Shown here piece after piece: positions 41,401 through 50,573 of a stretch of 64,000 bases of DNA (its first letter is position 1; each line of letters opens with the position of its first letter). A program made the translations under genes and the position numbers. The notes below the pieces were generated by a model. It was not told where the DNA came from. It did no database searches and was given only the letters and a program-made list of their open reading frames with translations. The stretch comes from Hybos culiciformis. Its lineage: Eukaryota > Arthropoda > Insecta > Diptera > Hybotidae. The DNA lies in NCBI GenBank assembly GCA_964007475.1, contig OZ023273.1:20695557-20759556 (forward strand), read 5' to 3'.

Positions 41401-44400
41401 ATACACATACGGCAAACATTTTGTTAGTCTACTATTTGTAACTTTTATAAAACAATTCGTAAAACAAATAAATAAGTCGTAAAACAAATAAATAAGTCTA
41501 AGCGTAATTATCGTCACCGGTTTTAAATCAGAATTTTGTAAAGACAGGATTTTATATTTTAAAAGAAAAAATCAAACTTTATTAGCAACTATTTTCTTTT
41601 TAACTGTGATGGAGTATTAACATCGAGGTTAACTCTGATTAAATTGAAACGGATTTTCTTTTTCTACTCAATTTGTTATGTACGATATGTAAAAAGAATA
41701 GATTTTTTTTATTTTAAATCCAATCTACAAATATATTAATGCACCTAATTAATTAAAAAAATAAAATAAAATAAGTGTTATTTTCCTTTACTGCTGGTAT
41801 AGGTTTAACCAGAACTAAAGTAATTAATCTTTTTTTTTTTTTGTGTCAAGCCATCTATAAGAATCTAATAATTGCAATTTACTTCTGGGTTCTGAAACGT
41901 TAACATAGGCGTTTTATTGCATTTGTCCATCAGTAATTGAAAACAACATTGAAGCGCAGATATAATAATAAAACGAATGCTCATTTGTGTAAGATAAATT
42001 AATGTAATTACTGTAAATAAAATATATGGATGTAAGATGTAAGATGTAAGATTTAATATTTAATTGATTTAATTATGAATGAACTAATTCCAAAAACTTG
42101 AATATCGTTAAGATCACCCATAATTTATTTTCGCAACACAATTTCTAAGAAATATAATCTAATGGATTGACTTTTCTAAAATATGTATTATTAATCAGAA
42201 ACAATAAACGTCTATCAAAGCTGTGATAAATTTTCTATAAAAATTCGATTAAAATAACTGAAACTAAATTAAGTGTAACCAAAAAATTGTATTTATTAAA
42301 AAAAAATTTAGAATGTATTATACTGAAATATAAGGATATACATACAACATAAATAATTATAAAAAAAAATTCGGCCCAATATCATTTAAATCAAATGAGA
42401 TATAAAAATAATTCAGTGAATGGTTGATTACGTTATTTATACACAAACAATCGATACAAGAAAATATTGGGTTTCTAATTTTATTTTATTTCAATATTGC
42501 AAAATTTTATCCAGATATAGCACTTAATATCGAAAAAAAAAACTTCAAAAATATTCTGAAAAATAAAACTAGAAAACTGAAAACCTTGAAAAAAGCAAAA
42601 TTGACTTTCAGCAAAAAAAAAAAAAACAAAACAAAATTTATCTTTCTTACTTATTTCAAAAAAAAAAAAAATATATATATATAATATATAGGTATATCAA
42701 AAAAAAACCGCGATTTTTTTATTTTATTTCTAATTCTTTTATTGTGTGCTTGTCCCCCCCAATTTAGTGGATCTGAATTAATTTCGGTCTTTTTTCAGTG
42801 TAGGGATTTTTCAAGACTTGTTTCGACCTTTTTTCTGCGACATACCATTAAAACTAATGAATTGTGAATATGTAATTCATAACCTCCTATCAAGTGATCA
42901 AACATTAAAGTACATGTATAAGTATACATTAAACGTTAACAATTAAAATATACTTATTGGTGTTGTAGTTATTTTACTTTTTTAGTTTCGAGAAGACTTC
43001 TCCTTAAATAAGAAAAATATTCTTGAAATAAGATAAGAAATTTAGTTTGCATATCAAATTTGTTGTGAATAATTTGATATCAAATTTAGTTCTGAATTTT
43101 TTTTGCTTTACGTTGGCCAGGATCCGGGTCCTTGCTCGCGCCACCTAGAGATATAGTCTTTGTCAAATCTTGCTAGGGCTAGCATCGGAGTCCATCAATT
43201 TATTAGCTCCATTGTACCATGTTATTGCATTACTATCGCAGTTACATAAGTATACCAAATATTAATCGAATGTTGGCATCGGCAAGTGCTTCAAAAATTA
43301 TTACGAATTTTTAACCAAAAGGACATACAAAAGAAAGTTAATGTAAAGCTTGTAAAAAGAGTTTTGTTAATAATAATCAATCAAAAGAAATAATCGTTTA
43401 GGAAAAGTGTCTGCTTAGTATTTTTTAAATTGATATAATATAATAATTTATTTTACATTATTTTATAATTTTATTATTAGATTTTTTACATAATATCATT
43501 TTATAATAAAATAAAAAAGAAATTTTTAAAGAATTCTTAATAACCTCCCAGTGATTTTTCCTACATAATAAGGAATTTCGAAGATATAGGTTGATCACCG
43601 CATTGAAATGCCCTTAAATGTTTATAGCGGCTTTATTAAACCATAATCACAACCAAAAAAAATTCAGATCAGACAACAAAATGACAGCGGTAAACACATT
43701 TTCCAAACTTTGAATTTTATAACCGCTTACTAATATTTCCACTTAATAATTCACTAATAAAGCAATGTTGCAGTTCAAAAAATTTCTATGTCAAGTCGAC
43801 TATATTTTTTTTACTCTTAAATATCAAAAAACATATATTTAGCTAAAAATTTCAATAATATAATAATGTTTATTTTTGTCGAAATAATTATTTTGTATGT
43901 GTGTAAATTATCTCATGATCAATAGAATAAAAATGTTTATTTTTATATTTTTTCTGAATTATTTTGCAACACAAAAACGCTGAGTATAAAATTCTATTAG
44001 CGATAAAATAAAAAGTTTTAGTATATTTTATTTTGTTATTTTTATAAAGAAAAGACCTGGCATTTAGAAGATTTTTTCAGATCTACACTCATTACAAATT
44101 ACGAAATTACATTATTATGCCTTGAGCACAGCTACTGACGCAAAGCAATTTTGGAAGGAATGTTGCTGAAATTATCATAAAAATAATAATATAAATAATT
44201 GACTGCATGCATAGTACTATATTATATGCATTCGGCATTCCAATAATACTTCTATTTTATATTGCCAATCTAGTAATTAGTTCAGTGTGACGTAATAACA
44301 TTAACTACCTCCTACGAGAGTAACGATATCTATCAGATACAGTAAATACACACTATTTCTTTATTTCTACTTCATTACATGGTAATAACTTCCTTTTTCT

Positions 44401-46024
44401 CTCAAACAGTGGTTCTTAAACTTTTTTTTACATTATATGGTAATAACTTCCTTTTTCTCTAAAACAGTGGTTCTTAATCTTTTTTGTTACAAGGCTCCTC
44501 TAATAACCACAAATTTCTTTTGCAACCCGGAATGTTCATTAATATTTTTGTATAAACAATAGACATTTAACTACTGTACCTCACAAACGATTAGATTTAT
44601 CACCAGATATTTTTTACATTAAAATAATGATATACCTATACATTTTTAGTTGAAAAAATTAACAGCATAAACATTAAACATAATATATTATATAAAATAA
44701 AAATTACTTAAAAAAAAATGTGGAAAACTGACTGTCTGACGAAATTGTTTTTCAAATCATTTTATAAAAGGAGTAACTTTTCTTGTTTCTAATAGTCTAT
44801 TAAAGTTTGATATCAAAATTAAAAACGAAATATGTTAAAATTAAAGAATATATCGTGACTTTTTCACAGTGAAATTATTTGAGTATCAAATGGTGGGATG
44901 AAATGTAGTCAATGCATAGTAGTATAGTTGAATTATATGCCGGATTTATTGAAATTCTACAGAATATTAATTTCTGGAATTATTTGAGGCATTTTGGTTT
45001 GAATTTGTTTTCCGAAATAAAACAGGACCTCACAGGGCTCCCGGAGAGCCGGGACTCACCGGTTTAGAATCACTGCTCTAAAACACATAATGTTTTTGAT
45101 AATACCAATATTTCACATTAAGGACTTCTTAAAATAAACACATTATATTTTTATAACAATAACGAGCTATATGTAATATATTGCGCAAGAAGTTATGTAC
45201 TTTATGTTCTTTCATTGCTGACAGCGAAAGTTAATGGTATGTAATTAATTACGAAAACGTTTTTTATTCGTATTTTTTTATTCACCTGGGCGAATTGAGT
45301 ATCATAAGGATAATAAACTGGTGGTTTCCTATCTCTATCTAAGTAATATTGCGAATGTGGGTGAGTGTATTGACTTTCGAAACCACTTTCATATGGCCAA
45401 TGATGTGGTCGTATAACAGATGGATCAGAATCAAAATTTGGTCTTTTAGCTGATGGTACATGAATTGGAGGAGCTGAAAGAATAGACATATTTTCTATGT
45501 TTCAATTAAAAATGTAGTATTCCGTCAATATAAAATAAAAAAATTTATAATATGAGTTTTTTTTAAAATTAATTATGTACCTGCAGGTTGAGAACTAACA
45601 CTTGTTGGTGATTCACTCGCCGCCGTCGATGTGGCCAAAATTTGTGAAGTCTGGCTTGTTGCCACTGTGTTTTGCTGTTGCTGTTGTGTATTACTGTTCG
45701 CGCTTTGTGGTGTTGGCTGATGATGATTTGGTGATGTAATATGATTATTTGTTGGCGTTTGGGGACTATGTCCGCCAGTTGTTGGGTTCTGATGTGGATG
45801 TGGTTGTTGTTGTTGCTGCTGCTGTTGTTGTTGTTGCTGCTGCTGCTGCTGCTGTTGTTGTTGCTGCTGATGTTGCTGTTGTTGTTGTTGTTGCTGTTGC
45901 TGCGATAAAACTGCAGAGTCTTCATACATAATCGATGGGGTGGAATGTGGTGTTTCATTGATTTGATGTGTATGATCCAAATGATGATGTTGCCCCCACC
46001 ATGCCCCGGCAGCGGCGTGCGACC
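38260..46024 (-). CDS. Abd-B: Abdominal-B, posterior Hox transcription factor (whole coding span)
   Basis: Abd-B is a nuclear sequence-specific DNA-binding protein that specifies posterior abdominal and genital segments. Five coding exons are read on the minus strand: 46024-45581, 45473-45286, 41139-40959, 38992-38778 and 38451-38260. All internal junctions are GT-AG and the phases agree (1, 0, 1, 0). In protein order there is a His-rich start, MYED, a 33-residue polyQ tract with one His, a Ser/Thr/Pro/Asn/Gln linker ending SVSSQ, an APPIHVP block, a Tyr-rich region, a lone tryptophan (PSDW) before the homeodomain (the PBC-contact W of posterior Hox proteins), the 60-residue homeodomain, and a His/Asn/Gln tail ending MHQ. 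From the MYED methionine the long form would have 374 residues; the short form has 263. Known Drosophila forms are 493 and 270 as I recall. Only the 5' end is uncertain. Alternative isoforms from separate promoters are expected from Drosophila. Confidence 0.93.
38452..38777 (-). other. Abd-B: Homeobox-splitting intron (326 nt)
   Basis: A GT-AG intron interrupts the homeobox between residues 44 (Gln) and 45 (Val), a position I know as an intron site in Abd-B and some other Hox genes. It contains the 72-bp repeat at 38632-38703 and a 15-bp copy of the neighbouring exon sequence (38619-38633). Confidence 0.9.
38632..38703 (+). repeat. 72-bp perfect direct repeat, copy 1 (homeobox intron)
   Basis: Every base from AACTAATTCC to TCTAAGAAAT is identical to 42082-42153, 3450 bp away in the same orientation. 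Both copies lie in Abd-B introns. The unit contains CCCATAATTTATTTT, whose reverse complement carries TTATGG, close to the TTTATGG preference of Abd-B-class homeodomains. No longer homology extends on either side. Confidence 0.97.
38778..38992 (-). CDS. Abd-B: Abd-B exon: W motif and homeodomain residues 1-44
   Basis: The exon follows an AAAG acceptor and completes a split Ser codon. It encodes 71 residues: a linker with SCTPN and PSDW, then from 38909 the homeodomain beginning [20 protein letters not shown] and ending LTERQ at the GT donor (CAG|GTAATTT, 38777-38776). The basic arm RKKRK and the YSKFQ start are diagnostic of the Abd-B class rather than central Hox proteins. At homeodomain position 39 the residue is Asn (ARNLNL), whereas Drosophila has Gln as I recall. 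The W in PSDW lies 8 residues before the homeodomain, as in posterior Hox proteins. Confidence 0.97.
38993..40958 (-). other. Abd-B: Abd-B intron (1,966 nt)
   Basis: The intron has GTAAGT at its 5' end (40958 downwards) and an AG acceptor at 38993-38994. It is phase 1: the split codon reads AGT (Ser). The content is AT-rich, with no further exon or repeat that I can support. Confidence 0.85.
40959..41139 (-). CDS. Abd-B: Abd-B exon: Tyr/Ser/Ala-rich linker
   Basis: The exon encodes 60 residues plus one base, opening [10 protein letters not shown] after an AAAG acceptor and including [25 protein letters not shown] and [10 protein letters not shown] before the donor A|GTAAGT. The segment with [18 protein letters not shown] corresponds to the conserved AARQS..GTS.SSYEPPTY region upstream of the fly homeodomain (from memory). 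The ATG at 41128-41130 is in frame but internal; the acceptor and phase 0 entry from the preceding exon show that the exon starts nine bases earlier. Confidence 0.9.
41458..41497 (+). repeat. Tandem duplication of a 20-bp unit
   Basis: CGTAAAACAAATAAATAAGT occurs twice head to tail without a mismatch. Confidence 0.9.
42029..42049 (+). repeat. (GATGTAA)3 tandem heptamer
   Basis: Three perfect consecutive units are followed by a partial GAT. Confidence 0.9.
42082..42153 (+). repeat. 72-bp perfect direct repeat, copy 2 (large intron)
   Basis: Identical to 38632-38703. Here it lies 942 bp 5' (in transcript sense) of the acceptor of the following exon. Flanking sequence is unrelated to that of copy 1, so the duplication boundaries are sharp. 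Confidence 0.97.
43138..43146 (-). promoter_or_regulatory. CTCF-like site (AGGTGGCGC on the minus strand)
   Basis: The minus strand reads CTAGGTGGCGCGA, which matches the AGRTGGCGC core known for Drosophila CTCF exactly. It sits in a patch (about 43105-43220) of clearly higher G+C than the rest of the intron. CTCF binds several boundary elements of the fly bithorax complex and the Abd-B region, so an intronic insulator is plausible. This is inference from motif and location. Confidence 0.45.
44381..44496 (+). repeat. 58-bp tandem duplication spanning the left end of the hAT element
   Basis: GGTAATAACTTCCTTTTTCT at 44381 recurs at 44439, and the similarity continues through CTCT(C/A)AAACAGTGGTTCTTAA(A/T)C and the T run. 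Each unit contains flanking DNA plus the first bases of the transposon end. Only the second copy's flank (CTCTAAAA) matches the duplication at the element's right end. Confidence 0.85.
44465..45075. mobile_element. Non-autonomous hAT element inside the Abd-B intron
   Basis: The left end is CAGTGGTTCTTAATC. The right end, read on the minus strand, is CAGTGATTCTAAACC (12 of 15 identical). Both flanks carry the identical 8-bp target duplication CTCTAAAA (44457-44464 and 45076-45083), the hallmark of hAT insertion. The CAGTGGTTCT(C/T)AA(A/T) end is a common animal hAT terminus. The 611-bp body has no transposase ORF. Near the right end is a GC-rich inverted repeat (GGCTCCCGGAGAGCC). The intact duplication suggests a fairly recent insertion. 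Confidence 0.85.
45286..45473 (-). CDS. Abd-B: Abd-B exon: APPIHVP block and Tyr-rich region
   Basis: After acceptor TTTCAG the exon completes a split Ala codon (G|CT) and encodes 62 residues starting [13 protein letters not shown], through [10 protein letters not shown] and [20 protein letters not shown], ending AQ at CAG|GTGAAT. It aligns with the fly segment around PLHIPAIR, AHWAYNDEGF and YYDRK...YPYPETQF (from memory), which lies upstream of the homeodomain in both fly isoforms. Confidence 0.92.
45286..45489 (-). CDS. Abd-B: Alternative first coding exon of the short Abd-B isoform
   Basis: An ATG at 45487-45489 opens [12 protein letters not shown] in frame with the exon, giving a 263-residue protein that keeps the Tyr-rich region, W motif, homeodomain (residues 157-216) and tail but lacks polyQ. 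The Drosophila r protein of 270 residues begins, as I recall, with a very similar MSI..AP block, which supports this as a real conserved start. The first 16 bases (ATGTCTATTCTTTCAG) are at the same time the pyrimidine tract and acceptor of the long-form intron. A promoter must lie upstream, either in the 107-nt intron or further away with a 5' UTR exon. Confidence 0.7.
45474..45580 (-). other. Abd-B: Short Abd-B intron (107 nt)
   Basis: Donor GCAG|GTACAT and acceptor CTTTCAG, phase 1. In the short isoform the last 16 nt are coding instead of intronic. Confidence 0.85.
45581..46024 (-). CDS. Abd-B: Abd-B long-isoform N-terminal exon with polyQ
   Basis: This exon encodes about 147 residues: an Ala/Trp/His-rich start ([18 protein letters not shown]), MYEDSAVLS, a polyQ tract (10 Q, H, 22 Q), then [11 protein letters not shown], a [14 protein letters not shown] stretch, QQQQQN, and [23 protein letters not shown] up to donor CAG|GTACAT. 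MYED, the TSP-H-rich linker and SVSSQ have counterparts in the fly long isoform as I recall it. The 5' boundary at 46024 is the only AG upstream of MYED in this frame (GGCAG|GGTC) and is tentative. If it is wrong, translation may begin at the MYED methionine (45927-45929) or at a non-AUG codon further 5'. The other-frame ORF starting at 46036 is a shadow. Confidence 0.8.
45804..45902 (-). repeat. Abd-B: CAG/CAA polyglutamine repeat
   Basis: Thirty-three codons of mixed CAG and CAA encode Gln, with one CAT (His) after the tenth. Interrupted CAG/CAA runs are likely length-polymorphic. Long Ala/Val frames on the opposite strand are artefacts of this repeat. Confidence 0.95.
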
Positions 46025-46154
46025 CTGCCGTGACATTATGGTGGGGGTCGTATAAAGCGCACGCCAGCGGGATGGTTGTTTGGGGGAGATGGGGTGGAAT
46101 AATTACCGTTATTTTGATCGATTTATTACGAAATTTATATTTGAAAAAATTTTA
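46025..46154 (-). other. Abd-B: Open-frame extension 5' of the Abd-B polyQ exon, start unresolved
   Basis: Continuing the Abd-B frame upstream gives [20 protein letters not shown] and further residues back to an in-frame TAA at 46152-46154, without any ATG. From 46021 to 46100 the DNA is strikingly G+C-rich compared with flanks, as expected for coding or promoter sequence. No AG exists on the minus strand between 46027 and this stop, so no splice acceptor could serve a coding start here. It may be 5' UTR/promoter, use a non-AUG start, or contain an assembly indel. Confidence 0.4.
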
Positions 46155-48714
46155 ATTAAATAAAAAAAAAAAAAACGAATAAAATTTTTTTTTATTTATT
46201 TTTATAAATGATTTTTTTTTTTTATAATTTGTGAATAATTAATATTATTATTTTTATAATTAATTTAAATTTTATTATTTTTGCAGGCCAAGTACATTGC
46301 ATTCACAAAAAAAAATAAAAATATTGTGAATTTTATTTTAATTATTATTATAATTTTTTATTTCCCGGCAAAAAAATAGATAAAATGAATATTTTATGTT
46401 TACGAAAAATAATCATTAAAAAAATATAAATTTTTTTTTTTTTGTTATTTATATAAAATATTATATTTATTATAATTTATTTTTGGAGTGATTTATTTAT
46501 ATATATGTACATGATTTGTTTTTATTATTTTTTTTTTTATTAAAATTATGAGAATATTGGGATCACAAATACAAATAAAAATTCAAGTAAGACAAAATTT
46601 ATGAAAGAGAAAATTTGTTTTTTTTTATCAAAATAAAAATGAAAATTGAAAGAGAATTTTTTTTTTGTTTTTTTTTTTTTGTATCAGATTTTAATGTTTG
46701 GAAAAGTTTTTGCGAGAATTTTTTTTTTTTTTTATTTTATGTTATAACACAATCAAGATTTTCATTTAAAAAAAAAAATAAATAAATACATACAAGTGTA
46801 ATGAAGTTAATGTTGATTTTTAGTCACACCGTATTTTTTTTTTTTTTTTGATTGATCAAAAATCATCAGACATTCAACAAAAAAAAAACAGACACGTTTT
46901 TTTTTTTTATTATTTTATTTTTAAGTATTTTTATTTCAAGTATTTTTTTTTTTTTTTTTTTGATTTATTATAATATTCAAAAAGGTAATTTTAGTATTAT
47001 TTTTGATATTTATTTGTTTATTTTTTTTTTTTTATTTTGACATTCAATTTGTTTTTTTTTTTTGTCAAAATTTTCAATAAAAATAGTTAGTTTTTTTTTT
47101 GTTATTTATATATTTTTTTTATGATTTTTATCAGATGTTTTTTTTTTTATTAACATGTACACATTATTTTTCGTTATTTTTTTTTGTTTAGATAAATAAA
47201 TTTATTTGTTATCAGCACGCATTATTTGACAGTTCAGCAAAATGATGAGAATTGTTTTGTTTGATGATGTATTTGTTGACAAAAGTTTTGTTATTTTTTT
47301 TCGAATTTATGTCACCAGGATAACAACAATTTTAATGGGATGAGAAACAGGAAACAATATATGTGTAGTGGCAATAAAATATATATAAAAAAAGCAAAAA
47401 ATATACACTATTTATTAGTATAAAAATTAATTAACAAAAAAATAATATCTGTATTTTATTTTAATTTTTTTTTAACTATATGTAATCAATTAAAATATTT
47501 AACTGCACAAAATTAATAAATAAATATGTATAACTAATTCAATAAATTTTGTTTATTTTTTTTTTTGTTTTATTTTAATTTTTAATTCTTCTAAAATGAT
47601 AATTATTATATATTTATAAATGAAATAACTAATATTGCACAAAAAATTATATAATTATTGTTGTTTGTTTTAATTTTTTTTTTTTTTTGAATTCTATTCT
47701 GGTTTCAAAATCAGTCTTCAATTTCAAAATTTTTTTGTTATTGTATCTCTTAACTTTTATTAATTTAATTCCAAATTTTGTATTTTTGTTTTTTCATAAA
47801 TAAATTCAAGATATTTTGAATTTTTCTTTTATTTATTTCTATTTTCCAAAAATAAATTTTGTATAAGAAACAAATTAAGTTTAAATATTATTGTTTATTA
47901 TCGTTATGAAAAAAAATCAAAACAATCTATCTAAAAAAAAATCCAATTAGAATCATTGTTTTTTTTTTGTTTTGTTATGAATTTTTTTTTTTTTATAGGT
48001 AGTAAAATATTGTCAAAATAGTAATATTGTTATTATTTTAAGAAAAATTTAAATTTCCTTGTGAGAAATTTTTATTCAATGTTTTTTGTTCTTTTTTTTT
48101 TTCGTATATGTTATTTAATTTTTATTAGATAATAAAAAATTTTATTAGATTTTTTTTTTCGTTTTTTTTTTTTGCATGAAATTTTACGTATACGTGTAGT
48201 AAAAAAAAAGTAAAAAAAAAAAGTTATTCATACATTTTACACATCAGAAAAAAATTTTATATATATAAATATATATTTTGATTGGATAATAAAATTTTAT
48301 AATTGTTTTTACTATAAATCTTCTAAATAAAAAATAAAAAAAAAAAATAATATTCGATAAAAGAAATTTTCCCACAATATAAATTTTTATGTGTTTTTAA
48401 TTTCTTCTGAATATGCGATTATCAAAATTGTTAATTTTGGTTTTTTTTTTTTTTAACTACGTAATAATATATACGTAATTAATTTATAATTTCAATCTCA
48501 ACATACTTTTGAAAATAACATTTTTAACATAGATATTAATGTCCACGTTCAACGATAGTAAAACTTATACTGTGCGAAGAGCAGCAATGAAAAAAAAAGT
48601 ATACCTTACAATCGTCGTATAAAGCTAATATTATTATAACGAGAATACAAAATTTCTTATTTCATTAATCGCCACGGTCTCTTAAGTATTTTTTAAAAAA
48701 AAAATAATATTATG

Positions 48715-48717
<3 letters not shown>

Positions 48718-48746
<29 letters not shown>
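48718..48746 (+). repeat. (TTA)n microsatellite
   Basis: About nine to ten uninterrupted TTA units. Confidence 0.9.
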
Positions 48747-50525
48747 TTGTTCGTTTAATGCCAAATTAAAATCGTTCTGTTTTCTGATATCATTTTAAAA
48801 TTCTTTCAAAAACGAGAAAAATATTATTTTATTTAAAACAAAAAATAAAAGAAAAAAAAAACTTGGAAATTTTTTTATTTTTTTCTTCTTTTTCTTTCAT
48901 ATGAATAACAACTTTTAAAACTTTTTTTCTTTTTTATTTCAAGAAATTGAACTTTTTTTTTTTTTTTTTGATATTCAGTGATTATGTTTTGTTCGCGAAG
49001 AGTTCCTATGTGCAACTAAACTTTTTAGTTGAATTGTATTTGGAATTGAATAAAAATTTTATTTTAATGAATAAAAAATACAAAAAAAAAAAAATTTTTT
49101 TTTAACAACAGAAATTTTCTCACATTCTAAAGAGAAACTAAAGAGTCCAATTATCTATAAAAATGTTGTATATCAAAAAATAATATATATATATATATGT
49201 ATATAAATATATTTATATAAAAAAAAAACCCAAGAGGGTAAAATGTTAAAAAAAAAAAAAAAATACTACATTTCTATACAAAAATTCGCTGTATAAAAAG
49301 AAAGAACAAAAATATTGAAAAAAACGTATTACGTATATTTTTATATTATCAAGATATATAAAAAAATAAAAACAACAAATACAAGCAGCAGGATGTCTGA
49401 AAAATATATATATTTTTTTTTTATATCTGAACATATTTTCTTCTGTTTTTTTTTTTTTTCTTTTGATACAGAGAAAATTTTATACTAAATGAGTATCTTG
49501 TAGATACAATTTATTGAGCACACGCTTTATAAAATACGAGAAAAAAAAATTGTGCATAAAATTTTCATTTAATTTTTTTGTATTTCTTTTAAGAATTTTC
49601 TTCACTCTACTACTAATACAATAAAATAGAGAAAATAAATTTTCATGAAAATTTTTTTTTTCTTTTGAAATTTACGATTTTCTTCTTTTTTTTTAAAATC
49701 CTTTATACAGAGAGTTAAAAAGGAAAGAAAAATGTTAAACTTTTTTTTAGAAAAAAAAATAAAAACCTTGTAGTGACCAACATAGTGAGAATGAAATATA
49801 GTATCGAAATTTCAAGGTTTTCAATAATATTGAAGTTGTTTTTTATAGACTGTCGAGGTTAGGTTGTTAGTCTATTAATATATATATGTGAAATGTAACT
49901 AATAACTTGCAGCTGAATTTGGCTTCTATGAACAATTAGAACAAAATAGTTTTGAATAAAAATAAAAACACTTGGTCTCATATAAGGCTTTTAATATAAA
50001 AATGGGCACTTAAATGGGAACAATTACTCAAGCAAATTGCTGATTTGAATAGGTTTTAGCTCTAAATTCTATTTTAACAAGACCTAAAGAGTCTATACAG
50101 AAATTGCGTTTACAATTCACTACAATTAAGTTAAAGAAGTGTTGTGAAAATATTTTTCCTTATAATTAAAAATAAAATATTTTAAAATTCTCGAAATCCC
50201 TAGAAAAAATCGTAATGCTTGCTACTCTAGTGTTTAAGTAACAGTATAACGAACTGATAGGTATATTTATATAAAAACACATTTTGTTAATATCTAACTA
50301 GATAGTGTTTTAGCATAGCTTCCTCAAAATATTAAATGACATCTTTCTACATGTCTTCAAAATTATTCGCATATTTTCATCAAATAAACAAAAATTAAAT
50401 TTTTATATGTCCAAATTTAGATTAGCATTACATAATAATATTATTATCATTTTTATTATGTACACACTCTTATTATAATTTTCGTAAAAAAAAATGTAAT
50501 AAAGCAATAATATCAAAAAAAAATA

Positions 50526-50530
<5 letters not shown>

Positions 50531-50570
<40 letters not shown>
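50531..50570. repeat. (AT)n microsatellite, 20 units
   Basis: Forty bases of perfect alternating AT, the longest dinucleotide tract in the window. Confidence 0.95.

Positions 50571-50573
<3 letters not shown>

Larger units (their letters stand above)
41140..45285 (-). other. Abd-B: Large Abd-B intron (4,146 nt) with repeat and transposon insertions
   Basis: A phase 0 intron with donor CAG|GTGAAT and acceptor AAAG. It contains a 20-bp tandem duplication, a GATGTAA triplet, copy 2 of the 72-bp repeat, a GC-rich patch with a CTCF-like core (about 43.10-43.22 kb), a 58-bp tandem duplication and a hAT-type element. The short open frames within (such as 42424-42684) are low-complexity Lys/Asn strings. 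Confidence 0.85.

Noticed and set aside
45569..46036. 155-codon minus-strand ORF beginning MSRQGRTPL, and the + strand Ala/Val ORF at 45749-45931
   Set aside because: Both are out-of-frame readings of the Abd-B polyQ exon. The CAG/CAA repeat is open in several frames, and only the Gln frame joins the splice phases and conserved MYED/SVSSQ motifs.
46050..46057. GTATAAAG on the + strand as a TATA box
   Set aside because: It would drive transcription away from Abd-B with no gene on that side, and it lies inside the Abd-B open-frame extension.
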